Positions 42,737 to 50,853 of a DNA stretch of 64,000 bases are shown piece after piece (the stretch's first letter is position 1; every line of letters starts with the position of its first letter). Both the position numbers and the translations under genes were made by a program. The stretch is from an uncultured Tessaracoccus sp. (GTDB taxonomy: Bacteria > Actinomycetota > Actinomycetes > Propionibacteriales > Propionibacteriaceae). The DNA lies in the NCBI RefSeq assembly GCF_943914565.1, contig NZ_CALUCN010000006.1, forward strand, positions 1 through 64,000, given 5' to 3'. A model generated the notes under the pieces. It was not told the origin of the DNA, did no database searches, and saw nothing but the letters and a program-made list of their open reading frames with translations.

Positions 42737-42742
42737 AGCCTA
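42737..42742 (-). promoter_or_regulatory. -10 box of menD (TAGGCT)
   Basis: TAGGCT on the minus strand lies between menC and menD, 31 bases before the menD ATG. Here a normal leader with a strong ribosome site follows, unlike the leaderless genes. Confidence 0.45.
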
Positions 42743-42753
42743 GTGCCTCGTCG

Positions 42754-43680
42754 TCAGAGCAGCGCCTGGACGCGGTCGTACCGGTCGAGCCACCAGCGGG
42801 TGGTCTCCTCGTCGGCGCGGTACCGCTCGGCGAGGGTGGGTTCGAGCCCGACGACGGGTGGGGTGAGCCGGCCGCCGTCGGGGATGAGCGGGCGCTCGAC
42901 GACGTCGCCGGCGAGGAGCCGGATCGTCTCGAGGCCGCAGGCCCACGGCAGGTCGGGCAGGGCGCCCGCGAGCGCGACCCCGGCCGCGAGCCCGACCGAC
43001 GTCTCGACCGCCGACGACACCACGACGGGGAGCCGCAGCTCCTTCGCCAGGCGGAGACACCGTCGGACACCGCCCAGCGGCTGGACCTTCAGCACGATGC
43101 CGTCGGCGGCGTCGAGCTCGGCGACGCGGTACGGGTCGTCAGCCTTGCGGATGGACTCGTCGGCGACGATCGCGACGCCGAGGCCGACCTGACGCAGCCG
43201 CGCGAGGTCCTCGACGGTGGCGCAGGGCTGCTCGACGTACTGGAGTCCCAGCGGGGCCAGCGCGCGGACGGCGCGGGTGGCCTCGTCGAGGGCCCAGCCG
43301 CCGTTGGCGTCGACGCGCAGCGCCACGTCGGGCAGCGCCTCCCGCACGGCGCGCACGCGGGCGAGGTCCTCGTCGAGGGAGGTCTCGCCGGCGACCTTGA
43401 TCTTGATGGTGTCGCAACCGGTCTCGCGGGCGCGGCGGACGGCGGCGTCCGGGGGCAGCGCGGGGACGATACCGTTCACGGGCACCTGGTCGCGCATCGG
43501 GCCGGGGAAGCCGTGCTCGGCCACGTCCCTGGCCGCGCGGAGCCAGTGGGCCGCCTCCTCGTCGCCGTACTCCGGGAACGGGCTCCACTCCGCCCAGCCG
43601 GCGGGACCGCGGAAGAGCAGTCCCGTGCGTCGGGTGAGGCCGCGGAAGCGGACCTGCATGGGGATCGAGAAGACGATCAC
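42754..43680 (-). CDS. menC: o-Succinylbenzoate synthase (MenC)
   Basis: Enolase-superfamily dehydratase that aromatises SHCHC to o-succinylbenzoate. The 308-aa protein has the KxK catalytic pair in CDTIKIKVAG, the metal ligands in RVDANGGW, EQPC and ADES, and the second catalytic Lys in VLKVQPLGG. The GTG at 43680 overlaps the menA stop (GTGA); an in-frame ATG at 43659 is possible but would weaken coupling. It lies downstream of menA and upstream of menD. Confidence 0.93.
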   Translation of the reverse strand: MIVFSIPMQVRFRGLTRRTGLLFRGPAGWAEWSPFPEYGDEEAAHWLRAARDVAEHGFPGPMRDQVPVNGIVPALPPDAAVRRARETGCDTIKIKVAGETSLDEDLARVRAVREALPDVALRVDANGGWALDEATRAVRALAPLGLQYVEQPCATVEDLARLRQVGLGVAIVADESIRKADDPYRVAELDAADGIVLKVQPLGGVRRCLRLAKELRLPVVVSSAVETSVGLAAGVALAGALPDLPWACGLETIRLLAGDVVERPLIPDGGRLTPPVVGLEPTLAERYRADEETTRWWLDRYDRVQALL

Positions 43681-44552
43681 GCGACGAACACCCCGACGAG
43701 CAGGCCGAGCCCGATGCCGACGCCGGCCATGCCGGTGCCCTGGATGACGGGGATGAGCGCGCGCCCCGTCGCGCCGCCGAGGACGAGGCGGAGTGGCTGG
43801 CCGAGCACCGCGAGGCCGAGCAGCGCGACCAGCGCGAACCACGTCGTGAGGGCCGCGAACGAGACAATCGACGCGGCGGCGAGCACGGCGAGGCCGGCAT
43901 AGAACCAACGGGTGCCGCGGTCACCCAGCCGGACGGCGAGGGTCCGCTTGCCGGTCTCGCGGTCGGTGGGGATGTCGCGCAGGTTGTTGCCGACGAGCAC
44001 CGCGCAGGCCATGGCGCCGACGGCGGTGCCGGCCCACCAGGCATGCGCCGGCGCACCGAGCACGCTCACGTACGTGGTGCCGACGGTGGCGACGAGCCCG
44101 AAGAAGATGAACACGAACACCTCGCCCAGCCCCATGTAGCCGTACGGGTGCGCGCCGCCGGTGTAGTACCAGGCGGCGAGGATCGACGCGACGCCCACGA
44201 GCAGGAGCCACCACTGCCCGATCGCCGCGACGATCGCGAGGCCCACGACGGCGGCCACGCCGAAGCTCAGGAACGCGGCCCGGCGCACGTGCTCGGGGCG
44301 GGCGAGCCCGGAGGCCGTGATCCGCAGCGGGCCGCTGCGGTCCTCGTCGGTGCCGCGCACCCCGTCGGAGTAGTCGTTGGCGTAGTTGACCCCGATCTGG
44401 AGCGCCGCAGCGACGACGAGGGCGAGGAGGGTGAGGAGCCAGTCGACGCGCCCCGCGTACCGTGCCGAGGCGGCCCCGGCGAGGATCGGGGCGAGCGCCG
44501 CCGGGAGGGTGCGCGGACGAGCGCCCGCCACCCAGATGTTGATGCTGGTCAT
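43677..44552 (-). CDS. menA: 1,4-Dihydroxy-2-naphthoate polyprenyltransferase (MenA)
   Basis: Integral membrane UbiA-family enzyme that attaches the polyprenyl chain to DHNA. The 291-aa protein has about nine helices. The first Asp motif is NYANDYSDGVRGTDEDR near residue 53, and the second is NNLRDIPTDRETGKRTLAVR near residue 180. RPRTLPAALAPILAG at the N-terminus is typical of MenA. The ATG at 44552 is preferred because the -10 box TAGGAT (44563-44568) covers the next in-frame ATG at 44564. It forms an operon with menC. Confidence 0.95.
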   Translation of the reverse strand: MTSINIWVAGARPRTLPAALAPILAGAASARYAGRVDWLLTLLALVVAAALQIGVNYANDYSDGVRGTDEDRSGPLRITASGLARPEHVRRAAFLSFGVAAVVGLAIVAAIGQWWLLLVGVASILAAWYYTGGAHPYGYMGLGEVFVFIFFGLVATVGTTYVSVLGAPAHAWWAGTAVGAMACAVLVGNNLRDIPTDRETGKRTLAVRLGDRGTRWFYAGLAVLAAASIVSFAALTTWFALVALLGLAVLGQPLRLVLGGATGRALIPVIQGTGMAGVGIGLGLLVGVFVA

Positions 44553-44562
44553 GACGCGGTCC

Positions 44563-44568
44563 ATCCTA
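44563..44568 (-). promoter_or_regulatory. -10 box of menA-menC (TAGGAT)
   Basis: TAGGAT on the minus strand, 10 bases upstream of the chosen ATG, so the leader would be only a few bases long. Confidence 0.45.
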
Positions 44569-44674
44569 GGGGACCTGGCGCTGGTCGCCCACGACGGTGG
44601 TCCGGGTTGGTGTCGGGAGGAGGTGTACCTGCCGAGCACACGGCCGCACGTGGTGGCCCAGTCGACACGGAGCC

Positions 44675-45013
44675 TCAGGCAGCTGCGCGAGTGGCCAGCG
44701 CCAACGCAGCGCCCACCCCAGCCACCACCAGCCCCGTGAGGACGCCCCCGGCCGAACCGTACGCGATGAGCGCCAACAGGCCTTGGACGCAGGCTCCGGC
44801 AACGTACACCAGAGCGAACCAGCTCCGTCCTTCCCGGAGTGTCCGGGACAGCAGCGCCAAGGCCAACGCAACCGTCACGACAACGTCCGCCACCAAGGAG
44901 ATGGGTTCACGCACCGGAACCAACAGCGATCCGCCAAGTCCAACCAGCACCATGAGTTGCCACATGCCCATGGCGGTCCACCAGGCGCTGGGTGGCACGC
45001 CCTCTCTGCTCAT
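44675..45013 (-). CDS. Small membrane protein of unknown function
   Basis: A 112-aa protein made of four hydrophobic helices (about residues 12-33, 37-55, 62-83 and 88-110) with short loops and no conserved motif I recognise. The ATG overlaps the menE stop (ATGA), so it is translated with menE. Its position in the men cluster may be chance; a helper or small transporter role cannot be assigned. Confidence 0.7.
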   Translation of the reverse strand: MSREGVPPSAWWTAMGMWQLMVLVGLGGSLLVPVREPISLVADVVVTVALALALLSRTLREGRSWFALVYVAGACVQGLLALIAYGSAGGVLTGLVVAGVGAALALATRAAA

Positions 45014-46026
45014 TCCCACGACGCTCCTCTCTTCCCCCCGTGACGAAGGTGCCCCTGACACCGCGTGCGCTCCGCCACGAGCTGCAGCAACTGCGCCCGG
45101 TCGGGCTTGCCACCGGCGGTGCGGGGCAGGGGGTCGACGAGGACGAGCTGGCGCGGCAGCGCGTGGCGGGGCAGGCGCTCCCCCAACCGCTCGCGCCACC
45201 CGTCGAGGGTGCCGGAGCGGGCGAACAGCACGATGCGCTGGCCCCACTCCCGGTCGTCGACGGCGAGCACCCAGGCGTCGCGGTCGAGGGCGCCCACCTC
45301 GTCGCGGACGATCGCGAGGTCGGCCTTGAGCCCCCCGGTGATGACGAGGTCGTCGACGCGGCCGAGCACGCGCAGGCGGCCGTCGCTCCACTCGCCGCGG
45401 TCGTTGGTGAGGATCGTCCCGCCGGTCACCATCGGCCCGGACAGCCGGATGCGCCCGCCCTCGATGTCCACGTCGACGCCGGGCAGCGGCACCCCGTCGT
45501 GGACGACGCCCCCGCAGGTCTCACTCATGCCGTAGGTCTCGACGACGGCCACCCCGGCGGTCGCCGCGCGGCGCCGCACGTCGGGCGCGAGCGGCGCGCC
45601 GCCGACGAGGACCGCGTCGAACCCGTCGAGCGCAATGCCGCGGTCGAGCGCGCGGATGAGCTGCGTCGGCACGATCGACAGGCAGTTGCGGCCCGGGGCC
45701 GGAGCCAGGTCGGCGAGGTCGGACCCGCACTCGCGCACGCCACGCCCCAGCACGCCACGCACGAGGACCATGAGGCCCGCGACGTAGTGGGCAGGCAGCG
45801 CGAGGTGCCAGGTCGCGTCGAAGCCGTGCGCTCGTCGGCCCGCCTCGGCGGCGGCCCGGAGCTGGGCACGCGTGAGCGCGACGCGCTGCGGCCGGCCGGT
45901 CGACCCCGAGGTCTCGAGCACCACCCCGACATCCCCCGCAACGGGCCCCGGTTCCCCCGACGCGAGCCACAGGGCGGGACCGCCGTCGAGCATCTGCGCG
46001 ACGGCGTCCGGGGTTGGCTCAGTCAT
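45010..46026 (-). CDS. menE: o-Succinylbenzoate-CoA ligase (MenE)
   Basis: AMP-forming ligase that activates o-succinylbenzoate with CoA. At 338 aa it is shorter than typical MenE (about 450-490) because the N-terminal domain is reduced, as is usual in actinobacteria. Motifs are LETSGSTGRPQRVALT near residue 38, ETYGMSETCGG near residue 165, the hinge GRVDDLVITGGLKAD near residue 228 and the adenylation Lys in PRTAGGKPDR. The ATG at 46026 is leaderless, with TAGCAT 7 nt upstream. The next gene overlaps its stop. Confidence 0.9.
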   Translation of the reverse strand: MTEPTPDAVAQMLDGGPALWLASGEPGPVAGDVGVVLETSGSTGRPQRVALTRAQLRAAAEAGRRAHGFDATWHLALPAHYVAGLMVLVRGVLGRGVRECGSDLADLAPAPGRNCLSIVPTQLIRALDRGIALDGFDAVLVGGAPLAPDVRRRAATAGVAVVETYGMSETCGGVVHDGVPLPGVDVDIEGGRIRLSGPMVTGGTILTNDRGEWSDGRLRVLGRVDDLVITGGLKADLAIVRDEVGALDRDAWVLAVDDREWGQRIVLFARSGTLDGWRERLGERLPRHALPRQLVLVDPLPRTAGGKPDRAQLLQLVAERTRCQGHLRHGGKRGASWE

Positions 46027-46033
46027 GACCGCC

Positions 46034-46039
46034 ATGCTA
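46034..46039 (-). promoter_or_regulatory. -10 box of menE (TAGCAT)
   Basis: TAGCAT on the minus strand, 7 bases from the ATG at 46026, with leaderless spacing. Confidence 0.5.
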
Positions 46040-46212
46040 GCCCTGCGGGCCCGGTGACCCGCGCGCACGCTTTCGTCCTTGCGTTCGTGTTTCGGCCCGG
46101 ATTCGGGGTCGAGACCGGCACGCGAGGACGATTCCGCGCGGCAACCCACATGCATCGGCCCGCTGCCGGCCCACCAGGCACCAGCCCGGACAACCGGCCG
46201 GTGCAGCGCAAC

Positions 46213-46218
46213 TAGACT
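46213..46218 (+). promoter_or_regulatory. -10 box of the PLDc_N gene (TAGACT)
   Basis: TAGACT followed by six bases and the ATG at 46225, with leaderless spacing. Confidence 0.5.
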
Positions 46219-46224
46219 GGTCCC

Positions 46225-46473
46225 ATGGTCAGGGTCCTCATCATCATCGCGGTCATCATGCTGACGATCTACTGCGTCGTCGAGGTGGCCCAGTCGCACC
46301 GCTACGCCGTCCGCCGTCTGCCGAAGTGGCTGTGGGCGTTCGCGGTCATCTGCGTGCCGGTGGTGGGGCCGATTGCGTGGCTGGCGTTCGGCCGCCCCAC
46401 GTCGTCCACCCCGCGCCCCGGGGCCGCGACGGCGCCCGACGACGACGAGGATTTCCTGAGGGGGATTAGGTAG
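46225..46473 (+). CDS. PLDc_N-domain small membrane protein
   Basis: An 82-aa protein with two transmembrane helices (about residues 2-20 and 35-55) and an acidic C-terminal tail. The second helix and the following WLAFGRP match the phospholipase D nuclease N-terminal (PLDc_N) domain, found alone in many actinobacteria. There is no catalytic HKD motif, so it is not an enzyme by itself. It has its own promoter and no obvious operon partner; dhaL follows after a 29-bp gap but has a separate -10 box. Confidence 0.8.
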   Translation: MVRVLIIIAVIMLTIYCVVEVAQSHRYAVRRLPKWLWAFAVICVPVVGPIAWLAFGRPTSSTPRPGAATAPDDDEDFLRGIR

Positions 46474-46490
46474 GCGCGGCGCGCACGCGC

Positions 46491-46496
46491 CACAAT
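46491..46496 (+). promoter_or_regulatory. -10 box of dhaL (CACAAT)
   Basis: CACAAT followed by six bases and the ATG at 46503. The hexamer is the same as at the PEPCK-like gene. Confidence 0.4.
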
Positions 46497-46502
46497 GCAG
46501 TC

Positions 46503-47120
46503 ATGGGATTCGGACTCGGAGCAGTGCAGGGCTGGCTCTCGGAAGCCAGGACGACGTTCAAGGCCAACGCCGCGGAGCTCGACGCCTTGGACGAGGCGAT
46601 CGGTGACGGCGACCACGGCACCAACATGGCCCGCGGCTTCGAGGCCGCGGCGAACATGGACTTCGCCACCCACGACACCCCGCAGCTGCTGCTGAAGCAG
46701 GTGGGGATGCAGCTGCTCGGCACGATCGGGGGCGCGGCCGGCGCCCTCTACGGCAGCTTCTTCCTCTCGCTGGCCGCGCAGTGGCCGTCCGATCCCAACA
46801 CCCCGCGCCTCGCGAAGGCCTTCCGCGGCGCCCGCGACGCGGTCCAGTCCCGCGGACGCGCCGAGGTGGGCGACAAGACGATGATCGACGCCCTCGACGC
46901 CGCCGTGAAGTCCCTGGACGCCGAGCGCGACGAGACCCCCCTGCCCGAGGCGATCGCCCGCGCGTCCGAGGCCGCCGCCCGCGGCCGCGACAACACCCGC
47001 GACATGGTGGCCCGCCGCGGCCGCGCCGCCCTGCTGGGCGAGCGCACCGTCGGGCACGTCGATCCCGGTGCCGCGTCGATGGCGCTGCTGTTCGACATCA
47101 CCGCACGTCACCTCGGCTGA
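46503..47120 (+). CDS. dhaL: DhaL-type dihydroxyacetone kinase ADP-binding subunit, solo
   Basis: A 205-aa DAK2/DhaL-fold protein. The Mg/ADP-binding pattern is present: DEAIGDGDHGTNM near residue 30 with the two clustered Asp, the GTIGGAAGALYGSFF loop near residue 78, and VGDKTMIDAL near residue 122. In PTS-type systems DhaL works with DhaK and DhaM; neither is in the window, so partners must lie elsewhere or the role differs (some DAK2 proteins act on fatty acids). The gene looks leaderless. Confidence 0.87.
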   Translation: MGFGLGAVQGWLSEARTTFKANAAELDALDEAIGDGDHGTNMARGFEAAANMDFATHDTPQLLLKQVGMQLLGTIGGAAGALYGSFFLSLAAQWPSDPNTPRLAKAFRGARDAVQSRGRAEVGDKTMIDALDAAVKSLDAERDETPLPEAIARASEAAARGRDNTRDMVARRGRAALLGERTVGHVDPGAASMALLFDITARHLG

Positions 47121-47240
47121 GCGCCCCGGGCCCCCTGACCACCGCCGCCCGACGGTGGTCTACCGTGAGAGCCGACATCCCGTCGCGGCGGCGACTGCTT
47201 GCGCCCCCGCACTCCCCCGGCACCCCAGGAGGTCCCGTCC

Positions 47241-48425
47241 ATGAGCCAGTGGTTCGTCCCCGGACGCATCGAGGTCTTCGGCAAGCACACCGACTACGCG
47301 GGCGGCACGTCGCTGCTCGCGGCGGTCGACCGCGGCGTCACCGCGACGACGAGCCCGGCCGACCGGCTCACCATCACCTCCGACGCGTTCCCGCACGACG
47401 AGGTCGTCCTCACGCCCGGTGAGCGCCTCGACGCACCCGCAGGCCACTGGGGCCACTACATGGCCGTGGTCGTCGACCGCCTCACGAAGAACTTCGGCGC
47501 CCCCGCCCCGACACACCTCCACCTCACCTCGACGCTGCCGCCGGCGAGCGGCATGAGCTCGTCGGCCGCGCTCGTGTGCGCGACGGTGCTCGCACTCGCC
47601 GACGACAACGGCTACACCGAGACCGAGCAGTGGCGCGACCACATCCGCGACGAGCTCGAGCTCGCGCACTACTGCTCGTGCGTCGAGAACGGCTACCCCT
47701 ACCCCGGGCTGCCCGGCGAGGTCGGCGTCGGGACGCTCGCCGGCTCCGAGGACCACACCGCGATGCTCGCCTGCCGCGAGGGCGAGATCACGGAGTTCTC
47801 GTTCCTCCCGTCGGTGCGCGGCGAGTCGCAGCCGCTGCCGGAGGGCTGGACCTTCGTGATCGCCGTCTCCGGCGTCCTCGCCGAGAAGTCCGGCGCCGTC
47901 AAGGAGCGCTACAACCACCTCTCCACGAGTGCCCGCGCCATCGTCGAGCGCTGGAACGCCGTCACCGGCCGCGATGACAAGGTGCTCGCCGACGCGCTCG
48001 CCGTCGAGGACGGCCTCGAGGGGCTGCGCGCCGCCGTCGCCGGTGACGAGGCGCTCACCACCAGGCTCGAGGCGTTCGTCGACGAGGTCCGCGTCCACAT
48101 CCCCCGCGCGCTCTCGGCGCTGCGCGAGGGCGACGCGCGCGCGTTCGGCCAGGCCGCCGTCGACTCGCACCGCAACGCCGACCGCCGGCTCGGCAACCAG
48201 ATCCCGGAGACGAGCCACCTGGTGGAGATGGCCGTCACGCTCGGCGCCGCGGGCGCGTCGGCGTTCGGCGCCGGCTTCGGCGGCTCGGTGTGGGCCCTGG
48301 TGCGCAGCCAGGACGCCGACCAGTTCGCCGCCGACTGGGCCGCGCGTCAGCGCGAGAACTTCCCCGCCACGACGCCGGAGTGCTTCGTCACTCGACCCAG
48401 TGCTCCGGGACGTCGTCTGGCGTGA
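47241..48425 (+). CDS. GHMP kinase, galactokinase-like
   Basis: A 394-aa sugar kinase of the GHMP family. The signature near the N-terminus reads PGRIEVFGKHTDYAGG; the ATP loop LPPASGMSSSAALV is near residue 97, and motif 3 (GAGFGGSVWALV) near residue 345. In galactokinase the first motif is G-E-H-T-D-Y; here Glu is replaced by Lys, a residue position that touches the sugar, so the substrate may not be galactose. Neither galT nor galE is adjacent. The start is fixed by AGGAGG 8 nt upstream of ATG. Its 3' end overlaps the convergent CDF gene by 38 bp. Confidence 0.82.
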   Translation: MSQWFVPGRIEVFGKHTDYAGGTSLLAAVDRGVTATTSPADRLTITSDAFPHDEVVLTPGERLDAPAGHWGHYMAVVVDRLTKNFGAPAPTHLHLTSTLPPASGMSSSAALVCATVLALADDNGYTETEQWRDHIRDELELAHYCSCVENGYPYPGLPGEVGVGTLAGSEDHTAMLACREGEITEFSFLPSVRGESQPLPEGWTFVIAVSGVLAEKSGAVKERYNHLSTSARAIVERWNAVTGRDDKVLADALAVEDGLEGLRAAVAGDEALTTRLEAFVDEVRVHIPRALSALREGDARAFGQAAVDSHRNADRRLGNQIPETSHLVEMAVTLGAAGASAFGAGFGGSVWALVRSQDADQFAADWAARQRENFPATTPECFVTRPSAPGRRLA

Positions 48426-49341
48426 CCGGGCTGCGGGGCCGACGGGGGCCCAGCTCGATGTCGTCGTAGCTGCGCGGGTCCTCGATCGGCTCCAGGTGCC
48501 CCAGCACCTGCAACTCGGGGAACGCGTCGCACAGCTCGTCGACGAGGTCCTCGAGTTCGTCGTGCCCCCGCTGCACGGTCCACCTGCCGGGCACGAGCAT
48601 GTGGAACTCGAGGTACGACCGCGCACCCGAGATCCGCGTGCGCAGCGCGTGGTAGCGCACCTCCGGCGAGGCGTGCGCGTCCATGATCTCCTTGATCCGC
48701 GCGTGCGCCTCCTTGCTCATCGACTCGTCCATGAGTCCGCGCGCGGACTCGTCGAGCAGCCGCCACCCGGTCCACAGGATGTTCGCGCCGACGAGGAGCG
48801 CGACGACCGGGTCGAGCCACCACCAGCCCGTGAGCCAGACGAGCCCCACCCCGACGAGCACCCCGGCCGACGTCACCACGTCGGTCATGAGGTGCTTGCC
48901 GTCGGCGCGCAGCGTGATCGAGTTGTGCTCGCGTCCGGCTTTGAGCAGCACCACGGCCACACCGCCGTTGACGCCGGCGGCGACGAGCGACACGAGCAGA
49001 CCGATCCCCAACGACGCCAGTGGCTGCGGGTGCAGGAGTCGCTGCACCGCGAACGTGATGATCGCGACCGCGGCGACGAAGATCATCACGCCCTCGCTCG
49101 CGGCCGAGAAGTACTCAGCCTTCGTGCGCCCGTAGTGGAAGGCCTTGTCCGCGGGGCGTGCCGCCATCTTCAGCGCGATGAGCGCCACGACCGCGGCGAC
49201 GAGGTTCACGATCGACTCGGCAGCGTCGGAGAGGAGGCCGACCGACCCGGTGACGAGCCAGGCGCCGGCCTTCAGGGCGATGGTGACGACCGCCGCGGCG
49301 ATCGAGAGCCAAGCGTAGCGGGCGAGGTTGGACTGCTGCAC
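48388..49341 (-). CDS. Cation diffusion facilitator family transporter
   Basis: Proton-coupled efflux of divalent metals (Zn, Fe, Mn or Co). The 317-aa protein has six helices; the metal site is formed by SDAAES in TM2 (LLSDAAESIVN, residue 38 on) and HLMTDVVTSAG in TM5. A C-terminal cytoplasmic domain (VRYHALRTRISGARSYLEFH) follows. The GTG start is the first in frame. Divergent from the patatin gene (51-bp gap) and overlapping the kinase gene tail to tail. The metal cannot be assigned. Confidence 0.9.
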   Translation of the reverse strand: MQQSNLARYAWLSIAAAVVTIALKAGAWLVTGSVGLLSDAAESIVNLVAAVVALIALKMAARPADKAFHYGRTKAEYFSAASEGVMIFVAAVAIITFAVQRLLHPQPLASLGIGLLVSLVAAGVNGGVAVVLLKAGREHNSITLRADGKHLMTDVVTSAGVLVGVGLVWLTGWWWLDPVVALLVGANILWTGWRLLDESARGLMDESMSKEAHARIKEIMDAHASPEVRYHALRTRISGARSYLEFHMLVPGRWTVQRGHDELEDLVDELCDAFPELQVLGHLEPIEDPRSYDDIELGPRRPRSPVTPDDVPEHWVE

Positions 49342-49380
49342 GACCCACCATGCTCCCCCACCGGGCGACGTGGGTCAACG

Positions 49381-49386
49381 TAGGAT
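49381..49386 (+). promoter_or_regulatory. -10 box of the patatin gene (TAGGAT)
   Basis: TAGGAT followed by six bases and the ATG at 49393, with leaderless spacing. Confidence 0.55.
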
Positions 49387-49392
49387 TGCCTC

Positions 49393-50853
49393 ATGCGCAA
49401 AGGATGGTTCGGGCTGCCGTTCCTGGGGGCCCGTCAGGAGCCGGAGGTCGTCTCGTGCACGATCTCCGGGGGCGGCTCACGGGCGAGCTTCCAGATCGGC
49501 GCCCTGCAGTACCTCTACCGACGCGACCCCGAGTTCCGGCCGAGCGTGTTCGTCGGCGCCTCCGCCGGCGCGATCATCGCCTCCGGCCTCGCGCAGTACG
49601 CCGAGCACGACGGCCAGCTCGCCTGGCTCGACCGGCTCGAGGAGATCTGGATGGGCATGCGGGAGTCCGCGGACATGTTCACCCCCAGGTTGTGGTACCA
49701 GCGCCTCCTCGACGAGGGTCCCAGCTGGCTGCAGATGGTCCAGCCCCCGCCGCGGCCGGCGCCGAGGGCGCACGGCCGCCTGTCCCTGCCCGCGTTCCTG
49801 GGCCGGCGCGGTGCCGACACCCCACCGTCCCCGGCCTCACCCCCGTCGCCGCTCGACCCGGTCGAGATGGCGCTCCTGCCGGACAGCGACGTCCAGCCGC
49901 AGTGGTCGCTCGAGCACCTCTCTCAGCTGGCCTCGCAGGTCGGCAAGCTGCCCCGGCTCGGCACCGAGGCCTCCGCCATCTGGTCCGGCCTCGAGCGCAC
50001 CCAGTCGATGTACCGGCCCGGCCCGGTGCTGCAGGACCTCCTGGAACCGCAGGTGTTCCAGCCGGCCCGCGTCGCGTCGTCCGGCATGCGCCTGCGGGTG
50101 GCGATGGTCGCGCTCGAGTCCGGCGAGCTGCGCTACATGACCGAGCAGGGCACGATCGTGGACCGCGACAACCAGCTCTGGGACGACACCGGGTACGACC
50201 TCGTGCTGGGTCTGTTGGCCTCGTGTGCGATCCCCGGCGTGTTCCGGGCGGTGCCGATCGACGACGAGACCTACGTCGACGGTGGCACGCGCGAGAACCT
50301 CCCCGCCGAGCTCGCGATCGGGCTCATGGGCGCGTCGCGCAACTACGTCATCTCCTGCCACACCGGCGGCGTGACGCGTCGGGCGAACATGGCCGACGAG
50401 AGCGTGTTCAGCGTCATCATGCGCGCGAGCGACATCCTCATCGACGAGGCGGGCCGCGACGAGCTCGAGTACGCGATCTCCGCCGGCGCCACCACGATCT
50501 ACCCAGAGGTCAACGTCCACGACGCCATGACCGTGCACCCGGGCGCGACGAGGATCAACGCCGCCCACGGCTGGTTCCGCGCGGCAGAGACGCACCTCGA
50601 CCTGGACGTGCGCGCGCAGCGGCGCCACCGTCGGGTCATCGAGCAGCGGATGATGTGCCTGAAGCTCGAGCAGGCGTGGCTCGAGGACCGCGACTCCGCG
50701 GACCGCCGCGAGGACGTCGAGACCGCGAAGCACACGCTGCGGTCGATGCTCGAGGGTGTGGACCACCGGGCCCTGCCCGACGACGCCGACGAGTGGTGGC
50801 GTCGCTTCGAGCGGCATCCGCAGCCGGTCACCGACGAACCGTGGTGGGACTGA
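49393..50853 (+). CDS. Patatin-like phospholipase
   Basis: Probable lipid acyl hydrolase with a Ser-Asp dyad. The 486-aa protein shows the oxyanion loop SGGGSRASFQIGAL near residue 25, the nucleophile elbow GASAGA (Ser near residue 57), and the catalytic Asp in YVDGGTREN near residue 297. A Pro-rich insertion (PPPRPAPRAHGR, about residues 117-156) splits the domain. No signal peptide is present, so it should be intracellular, as for many patatins. The start is leaderless. Its tail overlaps the convergent GroEL-apical-like gene by 26 bp. Confidence 0.9.
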   Translation: MRKGWFGLPFLGARQEPEVVSCTISGGGSRASFQIGALQYLYRRDPEFRPSVFVGASAGAIIASGLAQYAEHDGQLAWLDRLEEIWMGMRESADMFTPRLWYQRLLDEGPSWLQMVQPPPRPAPRAHGRLSLPAFLGRRGADTPPSPASPPSPLDPVEMALLPDSDVQPQWSLEHLSQLASQVGKLPRLGTEASAIWSGLERTQSMYRPGPVLQDLLEPQVFQPARVASSGMRLRVAMVALESGELRYMTEQGTIVDRDNQLWDDTGYDLVLGLLASCAIPGVFRAVPIDDETYVDGGTRENLPAELAIGLMGASRNYVISCHTGGVTRRANMADESVFSVIMRASDILIDEAGRDELEYAISAGATTIYPEVNVHDAMTVHPGATRINAAHGWFRAAETHLDLDVRAQRRHRRVIEQRMMCLKLEQAWLEDRDSADRREDVETAKHTLRSMLEGVDHRALPDDADEWWRRFERHPQPVTDEPWWD

